This document shows, one piece after another, positions 35,513-46,791 of a DNA stretch of 64,000 nt (the first letter of the stretch is position 1; the number at the start of each line of letters is the position of its first letter). The notes beneath the pieces are model-generated. The model worked only from the letters and a program-made list of their open reading frames with translations, did not search any database and was not told the DNA's origin. The stretch is from Adiantum capillus-veneris (taxonomy: Eukaryota; Streptophyta; Polypodiopsida; Polypodiales; Pteridaceae): positions 23,190,446-23,254,445 of the forward strand of contig CM043969.1 of NCBI GenBank assembly GCA_014529385.2, written 5' to 3'. A program made the position numbers and the translations under genes.

Positions 35513-37923
35513 TGATAGCCGTTTTTTCGTCTCTTTGTAATTGCCACAGTGAGTTACCTCACCCTACCAAAATCACCCAAACACTGTGGCTATCCCTACC
35601 ATTTCACTGTACATAGGCGTGCATGAGTCACGGGACTTTTCCCATATCTTCTTAAAAACCCTCAGCTAGCTAGTCACTGGGCTAGGTGAGCCAAAAATAA
35701 ATAAATAATAATAATAATAAAAAATAAAAAAATAAAAGTATATTATGGCCTCTTTGTGTGTAAATATTTCATTGTATATATGGCCTAAATATAGGGATTT
35801 TTTATAATTATTTTGGTATTTTATTTAAATATTTTTACTTAGGTGTGTGTTTTATTAAACCTATGTACACCTTCTTTCATCCTCTTACACCATAATTATA
35901 TATATATATATATATTTTTTTTTTATTTTTTATTTTTGCCAATATGTACATACTCTAACCTCATATTTTTCCTTTATACAAATCACTCCCACATTTTCAC
36001 CCTCACCCTTGTGAAAACAAAAAATTGATTTCTACTCATTGGTTACTTTTATTATATTATTTACTTGCATACATTTTCCTCTTTCACCAAAAATAATTCA
36101 AGGAGGGACCATATCATATGATTCCAATATCTTTCCATATCCATAACTCCTCCATATTTTTATAATTATTTTTACTCATTATTCTAACACCATGTGCTCA
36201 TTGAGCTAAAGTCCATGAATAGTCCATACACTAGTCCCACCATGTATATATTTCTTATTTCACCAATAATCCTCCTCCATGCATGGGTCAAGGGAAACTT
36301 GAATGCTTTGTATTATAATATGACAAAGGAGGGGCTCACTCTTGGATGCATTGTAAAAATTCAACAAAGGAGGGGACCACTAAAAGACTTTTGCAGGCAT
36401 AAAAACAGGCTTTTTGGTGAGAATTTTGGCACCTATTTCCACTCCGAATTTAGAGCGGTCGTCAAAAGAGAAAATGTAGCCCACGCTCTGAATAATCACC
36501 CCAAATGTTTTCATGATTTTTGGAGCTACCAGCTGTGAGCTATGATTTTTTTAGTGGACCCCAGTTTTCCCATGCTATGCAGCCACACTCTCTCTTCCAC
36601 TTTATCATTTTCCTCTTTCACACACACTTCTCCACTCATCATCCCCATCTCTCTCACCACTCCTCTCTGCACACTACTCACCTCCTCAACCTTGAAGAAT
36701 AAGAGAAACCATGGTGAACTCATACCTCCCACACACAATTCCATTCCAAAATTGACCACCTAGTCTCATTTTTCCTCCTCCAAATTACCCATATCTATCA
36801 AAAAACCACAAAATTCAGCCTCTTCTCTTAAAAGACAGCATCATGGTGGTTGATTACGTAGCTTCAATTACCTTGTCTCTCAAGGAAGGTCAAGAGTGGA
36901 GAAAAAATGTACCGTCAAAGCTAGTGGACCATCAACAAGCGTCAAAATTGGCCCTACTCAAGACACTTGGAGCATCAACCTTGTAAGAAATCCACCTTTT
37001 CTTACCTCTTAAGAGTTTTTCTTCCTTATTTGTATCCTACATGGATACTCCCATTGTAAATATCCAATTCCATTTGTAAATTAATACTAACTCTACTAAC
37101 ACTAACCCACTATGAAAAGTCCTATCACCTCCATTTCTCTCCTCTCTCTTTCCCCACCAACTTCTTGATAATTCCAAGCAAAAGAAATTATATAAATTGC
37201 TGAAAATCTAACCCAACCATGGTTAGAGGAGTAACCCTAGCCTTCAAAATTGCTATAAAAGGAGGGTGTAGCTAGCATAAAAGGGGGGGAGCCATAAGCA
37301 AGAGCACTATGCTATAGCTTGAGAAGCCAAGCTCAACCTCTCTAGAAGGAGCTCTTGAGTGGAAGCTCTTTGTCTTATGCATGTGCATGTGTTGTAATAG
37401 GGGATTAGCAAGGGAAATCTATGCCATTGTAAGAGAGAGAGTGATCATTCAATTGAGAGTAGGAAATCTATCATTTCTCCTACTAGTGTAAGCCCAACAT
37501 TCGTTGAATCAAGGAGGGTGGATTTGGACTAAGCTTGGATACTTTGTCTCCCTTCCAACGTGAAGTAATGGACAACAATGATGTGTAAGTGTCTTGGTGT
37601 TTTTTTTTGTTAAGTTCTTGATAGCTTGTCTCTGGTGTTGTCATCAATCTAGCCATAAATCCCACATACTGTAAGAGGGCGACAGGGTGGAGAGGACTCC
37701 CCTGGCCTTAAGACAGTGATTGGGGTGGCTTTTCTTGTGATGTGTTGTGGTGAAATTTACGCAAGCTATGTTGAACAAGTACTAATCTCACTTTGATTTG
37801 TCATGACAGATTTGTAAGAAGGTATTAATGCAACAAGCACCCCCTCCCCCTTTCTCTCTCTTTCTTAAATATATAGTTGTGTTTGCTTGATCATTGCCGA
37901 TACGTTTCAAAGCAGCCCGAGCA

Positions 37924-37975
<52 letters not shown>

Positions 37976-38234
37976 TTTTAGTGTGTGAGAGTATTCCATT
38001 GGTGTTAGGGTTAGTGTAAATTCCTTGCTTGTTTGTGGGTTGCTCTAACGATTCTCCTCTTTTGCGTCCTAGTTCGCTCTTAAACTAGGTGGTGCCCCTT
38101 GTGTAGTTGGGATTTGGCGGTGGGTTTGTTGTTTTGGTTTGTGTTGTGTTGTGCCCCAACCCCATTGAGCAGCACGGGAGCCTTGAAGGGTGTCTAGAGG
38201 CCACTCTTCTTGTTGCCCGCCCCGGACCGCCTCA
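35513..38234 (+). repeat. 3' LTR of element 2 (2722 bp)
   Basis: Near-copy of 25837-28554. TATA box at 37253-37260 and TC microsatellite at 37927-37972 (46 bp). Confidence 0.95.
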
Positions 38235-38238
38235 ACAC
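38235..38238. other. 4-bp target duplication of element 2 (right)
   Basis: ACAC, matching 25833-25836. Confidence 0.6.
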
Positions 38239-39214
38239 ATAACTCACCAAAGTCCTGGAAGAAATCTGCGCTAGCCACAGCTTCTCTAGCCTCCTCCTCT
38301 ATGTAACCAGCCTCCATCAAATCTTGAAACTGCTTTGTCTTTTCTGGTTCTCCATCAAAAAGCTTGTCTAGTTCATCAACCTGCTCTTTACTTTTGTTCT
38401 TCTGAAGTTTCGACTCAGCAGCAGTAGCAGAGATATTTGGCACCACTGTTTCTCCTGCTTTCACCATCCCAGCATACTTGAATAATGCAGCTAGGAATGA
38501 AGCCAATCTATTGTTGCACTGACGCTTCCTCTTATCTGGAGTAAACACCTCTGCATGAATTTTTTCATGGACCCAATGGGCCCAACTGAAACAACCTCCC
38601 TGCTCTGCAAATGCCAATGGAGCATAATTTTCTTTTGACATATAGTCAATTTAGCCAGAAAAAAGATACCACTTTAATTGTTCCCTACGGCCATACTCCA
38701 CATTTTTAAGCATGTAATACAACCTTGTCCCTTCTCTAGACCCAAACTCCTTCTTTAAACAATCATCTGCACACTTTGGTGGAACATTTACTATCGTAAA
38801 TGGTAACTTAAACTGCAGCAATCACCTGTGGGCACAGCATGACCTTGTCAGATATTTCTCCTCTGGTCTTCCTCAACAACTCTGCTTGTGACTTTGCATA
38901 AAAATTTCCTTTCCATTCTTTCCATGGCAACATTGCATACTCATAAAGCCCAACTGTCTCAGCCACTTCTCATTCTTCTCTCTATCAGCTTCCATCTCAA
39001 TCTTGAGATCTGTGTACGGGTCCATCAAACTCTACAACATTTTGTTTGCCCACAAAGGTGGCGGTTGTTCCTCTGAGAACTCTTCTTCTTCCTCATCACT
39101 TACATCCACCCTCAGGTTAAGTCCCTTTCTCCTCATCCTTGTTGCGACACGCTCTGCCAACTCAGTTTCAGCCTTGGGTCTCATGGCTGCTACAGGATTT
39201 ACTTTAGGGGCCAT
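38235..39214 (-). pseudogene. Extra 3' ORF of the minus-strand element, N-terminal part
   Basis: It starts at the ATG at 39214 (MAPKVNPVAAMRPKAE), followed by an acidic run (DVSDEEEEEFSEEQ). Reading on needs a stop near 39032 and frameshifts near 38955 and 38820; segments such as LPWKEWKGNFYAKSQAELL, VNVPPKCADDCLKKEFGSRE and ENYAPLAFAEQGGCFSWAHW follow. The last frame is open to the element 2 junction (ASADFFQDFGELC) and continues in the same frame at 25832 once element 2 and one ACAC are discounted. Both parts together are about 680 codons. It lies after integrase, the place of envelope-like or other accessory ORFs, but no membrane segment was seen. Confidence 0.65.
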
Positions 39215-39765
39215 AGTGCTTGATGAAGGAGTGGATGAAGAAGGCGACTGCAAGAAGTAATCAGCAGATAAGTAATTTCACGCGGCGAAGAGACGAACAT
39301 TTCATAAGAATTGCGCTGCATGCATCCGTTGAGTGACCTCCTTGACAGCTCCCGCGCCCCAATAATTACAGCTTTCTAGTGGAGAATAATCTTCCCGCAA
39401 ACCCAAATATTGTTGAACGTTAAACCCTTTACTTCCAGGTTTAAAAATTCCGATCTAGTAAATTCCGATGGACCAAATTCCGATCAACCAGTATTCGATG
39501 CACCACACTAGATGACTGCATACTGGATCATGTTTATCTGAAGTGAACTTCCACCCATCAGAACCTTGCCAAGCACTCCTCCTGCCCTCCTTCATCACCT
39601 GTTCTCTGTTGAAACCCTTATGAACATTGCTTATAATACCATGCTCACTTGATAGCAATGCTTGCTAACTCTGAAAAACTGGTAATCCAACTTCCTCACA
39701 CAAAGCAGCACCTACCACTTTTGGTGTCAACCAATCAAGGTGAGGTGGTTTACCTTGAAATTTCT
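39215..39765 (-). other. Spacer between integrase and the extra ORF
   Basis: No gene seen. It contains four 15-bp direct repeats (described separately) near 39446-39500. Confidence 0.5.
39446..39505 (-). repeat. 15-bp direct repeats upstream of the extra ORF
   Basis: aattccgat occurs at 39446, 39461 and 39476, with a weaker fourth copy (tattcgat) at 39492. The same word and spacing occur at the LTR edges (24581-24650 and 46008-46050). They sit upstream of the extra ORF on its strand, so they could act as a promoter or enhancer element. Confidence 0.65.
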
Positions 39766-42700
39766 TTAACCTGAATCCATTAACTGGTTTGTCCACTCTG
39801 GTTCCAAACACATCAGCAAAACTATAAATTTGCCTTGACCTAAATCTTCAACAATATGATAAGGACCCTTATACCTCAAAGTCAATTTCCCTGGGAATGG
39901 ACCAAGCCTAGAATTATACAGCATCACCCAATCTCCCACTTTGAACAGTTTGAACTTGACATTCATAGCTACCCAGGCTTGTCTTCTCCTTCTGATGATC
40001 TCAGTGATGTAAGAACTCACCAGCATATCCTCATCTAGCTGCATCAAATACTTACATTTGTGCTTTACTGACAATGCAGGAGACATTTTCTCAGCAGATA
40101 CTCTCAGGCTAGGTACCACAAATTCCATAGGTACTACAAGTTCCAACCCATAGACCAACCTGAAAGGTGTCATCCTTGTGGTGACTTTGAAAGCAGTCGT
40201 GAATGACCACGGAGTTGAATCCAACTTCACGTCCCAATCCTTATGATCATCTTGCACAATCGTTTTCAAAATTTTAACCAGAATTTTGTTGCTACTTTCT
40301 GCCTATCCATTGGCTTGGGGATGACATGGGGTAGACTTCTTATGTAATATCACATGAGTTTTAGTCAGCTCCTGTATGACCTCATTCAAAAAATGTGTCC
40401 CCGTATCACTCACCAACTCAATTGGACACCCAAATCTTGTCATAATGTTATGATACAAAAACTTTGCAACACTGGCTGCTTTGTTATCCTTCAGTGCCAC
40501 AGCTTCCACCCACTTAGTACAATAATCTGTAGCAACCAAAATGTACCTGTTCCCCCTAGAGCTAGTGGGCTTCACTGGTCCTACAAAGTCCATACCCCAT
40601 TTTTGAAAAGGTTCCAGGGGTAGAATAGGATGATCTAACATTCTATCCCTATTGTCTGGCTGACCAAGCTTCTGACACACCACACATCTTTTGGCATACT
40701 CATGTGCATCTTTTAACAAAGTAGGCCACCACAAACCTGCCTGCAAAATTTTCTTTCCTGTAATGTCTCCTGAAAAATGTCCACCAGCTTGTCCATAATG
40801 AGCTTCCTGTAGAACTGTTGATTGTTCAAATTTTGGAGCACACCTTCTTATCACTTGATTAATACCCTTCTTGTATAATGCTCCTGCAATCACAAGAAAT
40901 GGTCTGCTTTTCAATGAAAATTTCTTCCTTTGATCAGGTGAAAACCCTCCTAGCATAACCCCATCAGTTAGGTACACCAACATCTGATCATCCCAAGAAT
41001 CTGGAACTTCCTTTGCTGAACTGAAAATAAACCTGCATCAGGTAACTGATCATCCACATCTGTTGGAGATTCCTCTGTTTCTAGTCTACTCAAATAATCT
41101 GCCATAGCATGCTCTTTCCCAGGAGTATGAATAATCACAAACTCAAATTCCTGCAAAAGCTTGCAAAAGCAACATCCACCTTGCTAATCTCCCTGTAAGC
41201 ATGGGCTTCTTAACCAAGTACAACAACCCTTGGTGATCAACATGAAACATAACCCTGTTACTGAGTAAGTAATGCATGAATTTATTCAATGAATATACCA
41301 TGCCCAAAGCCTCTCTCTCGGTCACAGTATAATTCTTTTCTGTTGGAGTGAGCATCCTGCTTGCATAATACAATGGTCTATACCATCCTCTAACCTTTTC
41401 CTGCATCAACACAGCTCCAATTGCAATATTCGATGCATCAACAAAAACCTGAAAAGGCAATGTCCAATCAGGAGTCCACAGTATTGGTGCTATTGATAGT
41501 ATTTTCTTTAACATCTGAGAGGCTGTCTCTTGTGGTTCATCCCATTTAAAGGCAACATCTTTCTTTGTAAGATGAGTCAAAGGTGCACATATATTAGCCA
41601 AATATGTAATATACCTTGAGTGCCACTTCACCTGGCCCACAAACCTAATAAGCTCCTTCACATTCTGAGGTGATTTGGATGCCTGAATTGCTTCAATCTT
41701 TTTGGCATCAATAGCCATCCCATCAGCAGATACTACATGTCCCAATAAAATACCACTCATGACTGCAAGTACACTTTTATATGGATTCAAGGCCATGTGA
41801 AACAGTCTGCATCTTTCCAAACATAACTTCAAGTGAACCAAATGCTGATCTTTCTTTCCAAATACTGAAAAGTCATCTACAAAAACCCTCATAAAATCAT
41901 GAAGATAAGGTTCAAATGTCTTATGAGCCACAAAGTTGAAGGAAGGTGGACCATTCTTCGAACCAAAACTCATCACTGTATACGCAAATGCTCCCCACTC
42001 AGTGAGATGATGAAGGATGTCTTGTGTTGGTCTTCTAGAGCTACGTTGATCTGATTGTAACCTGAAAAACCATCAAGAAAGCTATACATCTCATGTCCAG
42101 CTATTGCATCCAACACATCATCACAAAATGGCATGGATCAGTAAAAGTTGCAGCATTTAACTTCATGTAATCCACACATACCCTCAAATTCCCATTCTTC
42201 TTTGGCACAAAAATAATTGGTGACAACCATGACACTTCATTAACTGGCTTGATGAATCCAACTGCCAATAACTTATCTATTTCCTACTTTACTTGCTTTG
42301 CAAAATTGGGGTTCATTCTGTATCTATGTTGTATGATTGGTTTAGCATCCTCTCTAAGATTAATGTGATGTTGATGTAGTTCAGGATCAATGCCCTTTAC
42401 CTGTGAATAATCCCAAGCAAATACATCTTTATACTCCTGCAACAGCTGAATCAAACCTTTCAAAAATTCCCCTTCAGCATGGATGCTGATTTTGACCATC
42501 TTGGGATCTTCTTCAGTTCCAAAATTAAACTCTTTAACTTCATCCTCTTTTACCCTGGTGGAGGTACCAAACCTTTTATCATAGATTTTTTCTGCCATTA
42601 CTCTTGCTTCCTTCTCCTCTTGATCAATCTACTCTTTCTGGGGCACCTCTGAATTCCGATCCATCATCTGCAACACTTCTGATCCAGCAATTTCCTGGCC

Positions 42701-43400
42701 TGGAACTATTTCTACTTCATCCTCACCCTGATCTTCATCCTTTTGTATTATCCCTTCTACATCAACCTCAAAGAGAGGCACAATAGTGGGATTAGCTCTC
42801 AAAAATTCCTCCTCTTCATCATCTTCCACTGCATCTGCCAAGTTTATGGTCTGAGCACATAATGGTTTAGTCTTTGGAGGGATTTTTTTTCTTCCCTGCA
42901 TTGATATGGTTACTGACTGCTTCCCCTTTTTCATCATGAAAACATTTTCTCCCCAATTCTGCTTAACTCTAGCTTATCTAAACCAGGGTTTTCCCAATAG
43001 CATCTTGTAGGAAGAATCTGAATCCTTCATTCTAAGTACCACAAAGTTCACAAAGAAAACCATACCTACAATCTCAATTGCTTGCTGCTTGAGAATGCCT
43101 AAAGGCTGGACTCTCCTCTGGTCTGCCATCTTCACTTGAAATGGTGTTGGAGCTAATGTTCCTCCTAACTTTAATCTTCTATAAACCTCCTCAGGAAGTA
43201 TATTCACCCTTGATCCTCCATCCAATTAAAGCACCTCTTTGAATAGCATTCCTTGAAACATTACTGCCACAACAGGTACTACAAAATCCACATCTGCTGG
43301 ATCAATCTGCTGCAGCATTACTTCAGGATATTGGTTTGCCAATACTTGGTCTTGCTGACCCTAAATCTTCTTCAATATTTTCTCCTTAAAGGCTGGAACT
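39766..43400 (-). pseudogene. Decayed pol of the minus-strand element (protease, RT, RNase H, integrase)
   Basis: In minus order: aspartic protease with LDGGSRVNILPEE (43240-43190, a TAA just before it) and LLGKPWF; RT N-terminus at 42598-42284 (AWDYSQVKGIDPELHQHHIN); RT core with many breaks, VFVDDFSVFGKK near 41890; RNase H with an intact-looking VFVDASNIAIGAVLMQ and HTPGKEHAMADYLSRL; integrase at 40983-40303 with GGHFSGD, CVVCQK, WGMDFVGP and VSDTGTHF. A TAG in PQANG-AESSNK separates the integrase C-terminal part (40269-39766: PFRLVYGLE, LRYKGPYHIV). There is only one RNase H, so this is a different lineage from elements 1 and 2. No chromodomain seen. Confidence 0.85.
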
Positions 43401-43756
43401 ATACATAATAATTGATCCAATGACGATTGCAAGGGAGAGTTCACAAGCACCTCAAACCAATCTTTGTCTTCTTTTGTTGGCATCAAACTTGGCTTGTCAA
43501 GCTTATGCTACTTCTTGGATACCTCCAACTCTTCATTCTTCTCTTCTCCATACTGAACCTGCTCCTTCTGCACTTTTTCATGAACCTTGTCCCTCACATC
43601 TTTCTGCTCTCTCCAATTAATTGGTCCCTTAGCTTTTGCTCTTGTGACTGCCAATGCTTCAGCTTCTTCCACCTGACCACATTGGTAACAATAAAAATAC
43701 CATCCCTCTTCATGTTCCTTATGCTCAGCCTGATGTACTATGACTGGATCTGGTTC

Positions 43757-45687
43757 TTACTGCTCCTGAATGTCCACCAAAATAACATTGGCCTGAGCTG
43801 GTTGATTATGCTGTGGTTGCTGCTGCACTCCCTGTTGGTCTGCCTGACCAGGCCTCACAATGGGCATCCCTCTTTCTCCCTTGTGTCTAACCCATAATTC
43901 ACAATTAAGACCAACCCAATGGTCTGGTGATCCACAATAGACACAAGGAATCACTCTGTCTCCTCTTCTCTGATTATTGTTTTGCTCTCTCCAAGGAGGT
44001 CTTGGAGGTCTTTGTGGTCTATTAAATGGTTGTCTTTCTCTAAATGGAGCTACCTGATTTGCTGCAGCTTCACCTCTACCTCTTCTTGAATTTGGTTGCT
44101 CCCTATTTCTGGGGTTAAACCAACACCTAGAGGTGGCATGTCCTTCTTTGTCGCATATTTCATAATACAACTTAGCTTTGCGTGCCAACACTGAATAACC
44201 AATGCTCTTTAATTTACTCACCAATTCCCCTTCCTGAGTTGCTTTATCCTTTTTGGACTTCTTCTTTGTGCTTTTCTTCTTTTTCTTTGACTTTTCTTCA
44301 ACATCACTTGACTCAGTGTCATCATCTGACTCAGCATATTCATCAGTTTCATGGGAATCAGTGGAGTCTGACTGAACATCAGAATCCTCATCCTCTTTGG
44401 AACTGCTCTTCATTTTGGGTCTGCCAAGTCTTTTCTCGACTCTGACTACTGCATCAACTAGTGCAGCAAAACCTGGACCTATATCCACACTTGACACAAC
44501 ATTCTTTAAATCTTTCCTCAAACCTGACAAAAAATATCTTGCCAACATCTCATCAGTGGGCCTCTCATTGCCATGAAGTCTCTCAACCAAAACTCTGAAC
44601 TTTTGAGCAAAATCTTCAACCACCATATCCCTTTGTCTAATCGCCCTGAGTTTCTTCAATATGTTTGTAGGAGTCTTCTCCTTTCTGAATCTCTGTAAAA
44701 AGGCTGCTCTCAAAGCATTATAGGTAGCAAAATGGGCTATACCATAATGGCTAAACCAACTCGTGCATTAGAAAAATTTTGAACTCATTTTTGGGCCTTT
44801 TAAGAGTGCCACATCATCAAAGTTGTACAAAAGAAAGCAACCCGGTAGACCCCTCTAAATATTGCTTAGAACCCCATGATATGACCTATCATTGGAAAGT
44901 TCTTGAAAAATGGATTCTAAAGAGCCAAGGTCCGAAAACTTTGGATGACTTTTTATGAAATTTATGCCATTTTTTTTCAATCAGCCAGGTTTTGCTACCG
45001 TTACGGTAATCTAAAATCACCTTTTTCTAGATCTACATGAAGGCAATGTCCGATACATGCATGCTATATATCAATAGATAGCATTTGAAGAGTAGATTCT
45101 AAATATCCATTCTCCTACAAGTTTGGATCTTATTTGCAAAAAAATTACCGATCCCCACTTTTTGAAAGCTATGCCACATCAACAATTCTTACAAGGCCCA
45201 TTTTTTACTCCAAACTTTTCCTAATGGGCTTTGGCTTCTAATGTTGGTCATTATGCAAGGCCTGATAACCACTAGCTTGCCACTTTGTTTCAAACTGGGC
45301 AGCATGACAATCTCCATCTTCTTTCAACTTTCCTCTAAATTTGGTTGCTTTCGCTGTAGGGTTTGGATGGGCCATGGGAGGATTTTTGGGTGGTCTCCTA
45401 GGTCTTTGCCTGGTAGCCCCCTGTAGTGGGTCAAGCTGAAGCCTTCTTCTTGTCCTTGCAGGTCTTCCTGTCAAGGCGAGTGCTCCAACAAATTGCCTCA
45501 CGTGCCTCCCATATGCTCTCACAAAACCCTCAGTCCCTTGGCTCAATAATTCCTGTTCACTGTCACCGAACTCCTCCTCTCCATGAGAGGCATCATCATA
45601 ATGATAAGGGTCAATATCGAGATTTCTTGCTCGTGCCCGTGCCCTCGTATAATAAAATCTGCCTACTCTCCTCTCTTGTTGTGACAT
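43757..45687 (-). pseudogene. Decayed gag of the minus-strand element, interrupted
   Basis: The N-terminal piece starts at the ATG at 45687 (MSQQERRVGRFYYTRARARA) and ends at 45238 after FETKWQASGYQALHNDQ. A small inverted-repeat element at 44766-45226 follows. The Gag core resumes near 44760 (WFSHYGIAHFATYNALRAAF, then RFRKEKTPTNILKKL) and runs to 43757. It has a Ser/Asp/Lys-rich linker, a possible knuckle CDKEGHATSRC and a C-terminal CVYCGSPDHWVGLNC. About 40 bp separate the ATG from the 5' LTR, where a primer site should lie (atttggcaatcctg on the minus strand; tRNA not identified). Confidence 0.75.
44766..45226. mobile_element. 461-bp MITE-like element in gag
   Basis: Terminal inverted repeats of about 40 bp begin CATTAG(A/G)AAAA at both ends and match at about 30 of 40 positions, including GGGCCTT and TAAGA. 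It interrupts gag between HNDQ and WFSHYG. It has no coding capacity. The family and target duplication could not be fixed. Confidence 0.6.
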
Positions 45688-45728
45688 ACATGATTCTCCA
45701 CAGATTCACAACAGCAGGATTGCCAAAT

Positions 45729-46050
45729 TGTTGGGGTTCTTCAACACACACAGAACTTAAGTGTTGACAACATGTCACACACACGAAAGAAAGATTTAGA
45801 CAAAGGCAAGCATATAAAACTCATCAGCATTTCACCATTCACCAAATTTCGACGCAGCAGACTGAAGAACAAACATGAATCAAAGAGCAAGAGACTACAC
45901 AGTTGATTCATCTTGGTCCAAAGATAACTTTCATTTTAGCCAAAAATTACATCCTCGCGTGAACCAACATGACTTTTAAATAGGAACTTTTGACAGTTAT
46001 AATTGTTACATCCGATTGACCAAAATCCGACTTATCAAAATTCCGATGCA
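45729..46050 (-). repeat. 5' LTR of the minus-strand element
   Basis: 322 bp, matching 24296-24617. On the minus strand it begins TGCATCGG and ends CCCCAACA, and gag starts 42 bp further on. The outer end carries the 15-bp periodic repeats (46008-46050). Confidence 0.85.
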
Positions 46051-46341
46051 AGCAAACAAGTTGTCTCAATCTTTTCTTACACTGCATGTAAAGGCGGCCA
46101 CTCATGCAAACTCTAACTCCAGGCACCCACTGTAACCACCACCTTACAGTCTCTAATGCTTAAGCTAGACGACGGCTTGTAACTTGTTGCTACCTTTCTC
46201 CACTAACCTTAATAGGCGGCTCCAACACATGGTGCGGACAATAGCCGCAGATTGATCTCCCTCCCTCCTTCTGACCGCACAAGTTGTTTACGTGAGCCAG
46301 CTCTCTCTATTGCATGGTGGCGCCAGTGATTGTCGATCCCT

Positions 46342-46395
<54 letters not shown>

Positions 46396-46744
46396 GCTCG
46401 TAAACCTCGTGCTGTGATGCACCCACGAGCCTCGTGCTGTGACGCACCCACCAGCTCTCACACACACTCTCTCTCTCAACCTCTCCCTCATGAAAACTCC
46501 AGCGCTCCTCCTTATCCTTGCTATGTGACTTAGGGCGCCCATACACCTGCGACCATATCCTTTTGTGCTTTGCTACGTCCAAGGTGTGTAGCACTCACAT
46601 CAGCTAAGTTTAATTAGGGCTGAGCTTTGACGCGGTGCTTGCATTCACTGTACTGAATGCGGTTTGTTACACACACACACACACATCCTGTTCCATGCAA
46701 GCAACATTTTCTCTCCCCCTCTTGCTCAGAAGCTGAGATGCACT

Positions 46745-46791
<47 letters not shown>

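Larger units (their letters stand above)
25837..38234 (+). mobile_element. Element 2: complete dual-RNase H Ty3 retrotransposon with four accessory ORFs
   Basis: This 12.4 kb element runs LTR (25837-28554), possible primer site, ORFs A, B, C and D, one gag-pol ORF (30217-35484), polypurine tract, LTR (35513-38234). The LTRs differ by only scattered bases, microsatellite length and small indels by eye, so insertion is fairly recent. It sits in the extra ORF of the minus-strand element, with ACAC on both sides. The polyprotein is uninterrupted, so this copy may still be able to move. Accessory ORFs upstream of gag are known in Ogre/Tat elements, but these four were not recognised. Confidence 0.95.
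24296..46050 (-). mobile_element. Minus-strand Ty3-type element with an extra 3' ORF, split by element 2
   Basis: Two 322-bp LTRs (24296-24617 and 45729-46050) flank, in minus-strand order, gag, protease, RT, RNase H, integrase and a long extra ORF. Element 2 (25837-38234) lies inside; without it the element is about 9.36 kb. A small inverted-repeat element also sits in gag (44766-45226). Pol has many stops and frameshifts, so this is an old copy. Bases outside the two LTRs (tacca and agcaa) do not match, so no target duplication is visible. Confidence 0.85.

Noticed and set aside
38069-38641. 190-aa minus-strand ORF as a gene
   Set aside because: It is a chimera: its N-terminal part is the host element's extra ORF and its C-terminal part runs into the element 2 LTR.
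24779-39214. Envelope gene for the extra 3' ORF
   Set aside because: No signal peptide, transmembrane segment or cleavage motif is visible; the sequence is coiled-coil and acidic.
43427-43897. 156-aa hydrophobic plus-strand ORF
   Set aside because: It is antisense to the gag/protease region of the minus-strand element.
46209-46594. Arg/Glu-repeat ORFs on the minus strand
   Set aside because: They are translations of a TC/AG microsatellite.
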